Source of the DNA: Clostridium_AM sp964554365
Lineage (GTDB): Bacteria; Bacillota; Clostridia; Clostridiales; Clostridiaceae
Direction of reading: 5' to 3'
Assembly: GCA_964554365.1 (NCBI GenBank)
Contig: CAZKOJ010000059.1
Coordinates: forward strand, 1 to 23,142
Length of the DNA stretch: 23,142 nt
Shown: positions 21,285-23,142 of the stretch, piece after piece
Numbering within the stretch: position 1 is the first letter of the stretch
How the letters are laid out: the number at the start of each line of letters is the position of its first letter
Translations under genes and position numbers: made by a program
Notes under the pieces: model-generated
What the model saw: only the letters and a program-made list of their open reading frames with translations
What the model was told of the DNA's origin: nothing
The model's database searches: none

Positions 21285-22826
21285 TTAGTTTGATGGTTCC
21301 TTAACTACATCTATTATAGTACCATCTCTATATTCTACTATTGCTACAATTTTATCAGTGAATTCTATAGCTTCTGGTTTGCCAGTCATGTTCTCTGCTA
21401 AATCTTTTAGTTCTTTTATAGTCATAACAGGTAAATTCCTACTTTTTAGTTTTTCTATTAAATCTTTTCTCATAGGATTAACCGCTATACCTCTTTCAGT
21501 AACTACTACGTCTATACTTTCTCCTGGAGTTGTAATGGTAGTAACTCTATCTTTTATAATAGGAAGTCTACTTTTTATAAGGTTTGTAACTACAATAGCA
21601 AGTTTTGCTCCTGCTGCAGTATCACTGTGACGTCCTGAGCCTCCCATTATTACTCCATCTGATCCAGTAGGTACATTTACATGAAAGTCTGTATCTATCT
21701 CTGTACCACCGAGTATCATGACATCTAGATTATTTACTACAGCACCCTTATTATGAGGATTCCCATACATAGATCCGCTCATACCTTGATGTTTTGGATT
21801 ATCCCTATAAGATTCCACTGCTTTTAAATCAAAGCACTGTACATCGAATATGTTTCTAAACAATCCTTCTTCTAGCATATCTACAATATACCCTGTAACT
21901 CCACCTGCTGCAAAGCTTCCTATTACACCTTTTTTTCGCATTATTTCTTTCAAGTTCTCAGCTACAGCAAGGGATGTTCCACCTGCACCTGTTTGAAATG
22001 ATAATCCATCTTCTAGAAGGCCTGAAGCTTCTATAACATTAGCCGCCATTTTAGCTATTTTAAGTCCCACTGGATCCTTTGTTATTTTAGTAGTACCTGA
22101 TACAATTCCAGCTGGATTCCCTATAGACTCTACATTAACCACATAATCTACATGTATTTGGCTTATTTCGATTGGACAAGCAGGATATGGCACTAGATTG
22201 TCAGTAATAGCTACTACTTTGTCTGCATATTCAGCATCTGATACTGCATAACCTAATGATCCACAAGCAGCATTACCATATACTCCATTTATATTTCCAT
22301 AGTTGTCTGCAGTTGGTGATCCAATAAATGCTATGTCTACATTTAAATCTCCACTTTCAATAGCTCTTGGTCTACCACCATGGGTCATCATTACTGCAGG
22401 TTTTTTTAAATTTCCTTTAGATATAGCTTCTGCTACAGGTCCTGATATATAGTTTGCAACTATACCTGTTACAACTCCATTTTTCATATATTCTACCAAT
22501 GGTTCATGCACAGGAAATATAGAACTTGCAGCTACTGTAATATCTTTTATTCCTCTTTTAGCAATTGCATACATTACGTTATTAAGTACAAAATCTCCAT
22601 TCCTTAAATGATGATGAAATGATACAGTCATTCCATCTTTTATACCTACTTTTTCTAAAGCTTCATCAATACTATTTAATACTTTGTGTTCTCCTGGTTT
22701 TACCGAACTTAATTTTATCCCTACTTTTTCTTTAATACCATAATTTGAAAAAGCTCCTTTAAAAGGCTTTACTTCTCCGTATCCCTCTATATAATCAGGA
22801 ATTTCTCTTCCTAGTATATTTTTCAT
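21285..22826 (-). CDS. citF: Citrate lyase alpha subunit (citrate CoA-transferase)
   Basis: Exchanges the acetyl group on the acyl carrier for citrate, forming citryl-ACP. The 513-residue length is normal and family segments run throughout, for example TVSFHHHLRNGDFVLN, VMMTHGGRPRAIESGD, FIGSPTADNYGNINGVYG and LSFQTGAGGTSLAVAE, ending near ITTPGESIDVVVTERGIAVNP. GAGGT lies 6 nt before the ATG. It follows citE by 68 bp with no sign of a terminator between. Confidence 0.96.
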   Translation of the reverse strand: MKNILGREIPDYIEGYGEVKPFKGAFSNYGIKEKVGIKLSSVKPGEHKVLNSIDEALEKVGIKDGMTVSFHHHLRNGDFVLNNVMYAIAKRGIKDITVAASSIFPVHEPLVEYMKNGVVTGIVANYISGPVAEAISKGNLKKPAVMMTHGGRPRAIESGDLNVDIAFIGSPTADNYGNINGVYGNAACGSLGYAVSDAEYADKVVAITDNLVPYPACPIEISQIHVDYVVNVESIGNPAGIVSGTTKITKDPVGLKIAKMAANVIEASGLLEDGLSFQTGAGGTSLAVAENLKEIMRKKGVIGSFAAGGVTGYIVDMLEEGLFRNIFDVQCFDLKAVESYRDNPKHQGMSGSMYGNPHNKGAVVNNLDVMILGGTEIDTDFHVNVPTGSDGVIMGGSGRHSDTAAGAKLAIVVTNLIKSRLPIIKDRVTTITTPGESIDVVVTERGIAVNPMRKDLIEKLKSRNLPVMTIKELKDLAENMTGKPEAIEFTDKIVAIVEYRDGTIIDVVKEPSN

Positions 22827-22894
22827 GGTAATACCTCACTTTTTACAAATTTAGTTTTTCAATAACTTATCTAAATATACTTATGGAAACAAAT

Positions 22895-23142
22895 TTAAAT
22901 AAGTCCTAATAGTTTAGCTAGTTCTACAGTAGTTATGGCTCTATTTATAACCGGTGCATCTATCATCTTTCCATCTAATGAGAACACCCCAAGCCCTTTT
23001 TCCTTTGCTTCATCTCTAGCTTCTAGAACTCTTACTGCATGCTTTATTTCAGCTTCTGTTGGTGCAAATACTGAATGTATATCATCTATTTGTCTTGGAT
23101 TTATAGCAGCTTTTCCTATAAACCCTAAACTTTTAGCCCTAT
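22895..23142 (-). CDS. citE: Citrate lyase beta subunit (citryl-CoA/ACP lyase), C-terminal fragment
   Basis: About 82 C-terminal residues run from the window edge to a TAA at 22895-22897. They include GFIGKAAINPRQIDDIHSVF, the conserved aldolase-fold segment just before the C-terminal helices, then KGLGVFSLDGKMIDAPV and TVELAKLLGLI. CitE cleaves citryl-ACP into oxaloacetate and acetyl-ACP. The gene enters from beyond 23142, so citD and the promoter of the operon are not visible. Confidence 0.93.
   Translation of the reverse strand, partial: RAKSLGFIGKAAINPRQIDDIHSVFAPTEAEIKHAVRVLEARDEAKEKGLGVFSLDGKMIDAPVINRAITTVELAKLLGLI

Overview
The base composition (AT-rich), strong GGAGG-type ribosome binding sites and gene content (ptb/buk, clostridial cdaA-ybbR, citrate lyase genes, a sigma-54 activator beside ptsI) point to a Firmicute of the genus Clostridium in the strict sense. 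The pairing of a branched-chain 2-oxoacid:ferredoxin oxidoreductase with ptb/buk would suit an amino-acid-fermenting species. No species call is possible from sequence alone.

Layout. Positions 1-1480, minus strand: a P-loop ATPase, a 2x[4Fe-4S] ferredoxin subunit and the start of the alpha subunit of a 2-oxoacid:ferredoxin oxidoreductase. The last gene is broken at the window edge by a foldback sequence that looks like an assembly or amplification chimera. Positions 1628-8600, minus strand: one long run, cdaA - ybbR(cdaR) - FAD-dependent oxidoreductase - buk2 - ptb - buk1, ending at a hairpin terminator. Acyl-CoA made by the oxidoreductase could be converted by Ptb and Buk to the free acid plus ATP, which ties the first two blocks together. 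Positions 8630-9405, plus strand: a c-di-AMP (ydaO/yuaA-type) riboswitch in front of a SleB-type cell-wall hydrolase, divergent from the c-di-AMP synthase gene cdaA. Positions 9408-13084, minus strand: thioredoxin and a flavin thioredoxin reductase that lacks the usual NADPH motifs, then (transcribed separately) a lipoprotein and a membrane-anchored TPR protein.

Positions 13120-17262: ptsI (minus) and, divergent, a sigma-54 enhancer-binding protein carrying an N-terminal HPr-like domain and two PAS-like regions. The 403-bp intergenic region holds a consensus -24/-12 sigma-54 promoter facing ptsI and palindromic TTGATAA-N3-TTATCAA sites, so a self-contained PTS-sensing circuit is visible here. 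Positions 17257-23142, minus strand: a small membrane TPR protein, then a citrate lyase operon read citE (partial) - citF - citC - citX - NifX-like protein - citG.

Two 167-bp copies of a palindromic dispersed repeat (9408-9574 and 18001-18167, about 90% identical by eye) lie just 3' of the trx and cit operons. One supplies the stop codon and last residues of the thioredoxin reductase gene. There is no rRNA, tRNA, CRISPR array, transposase or prophage gene that I can see.
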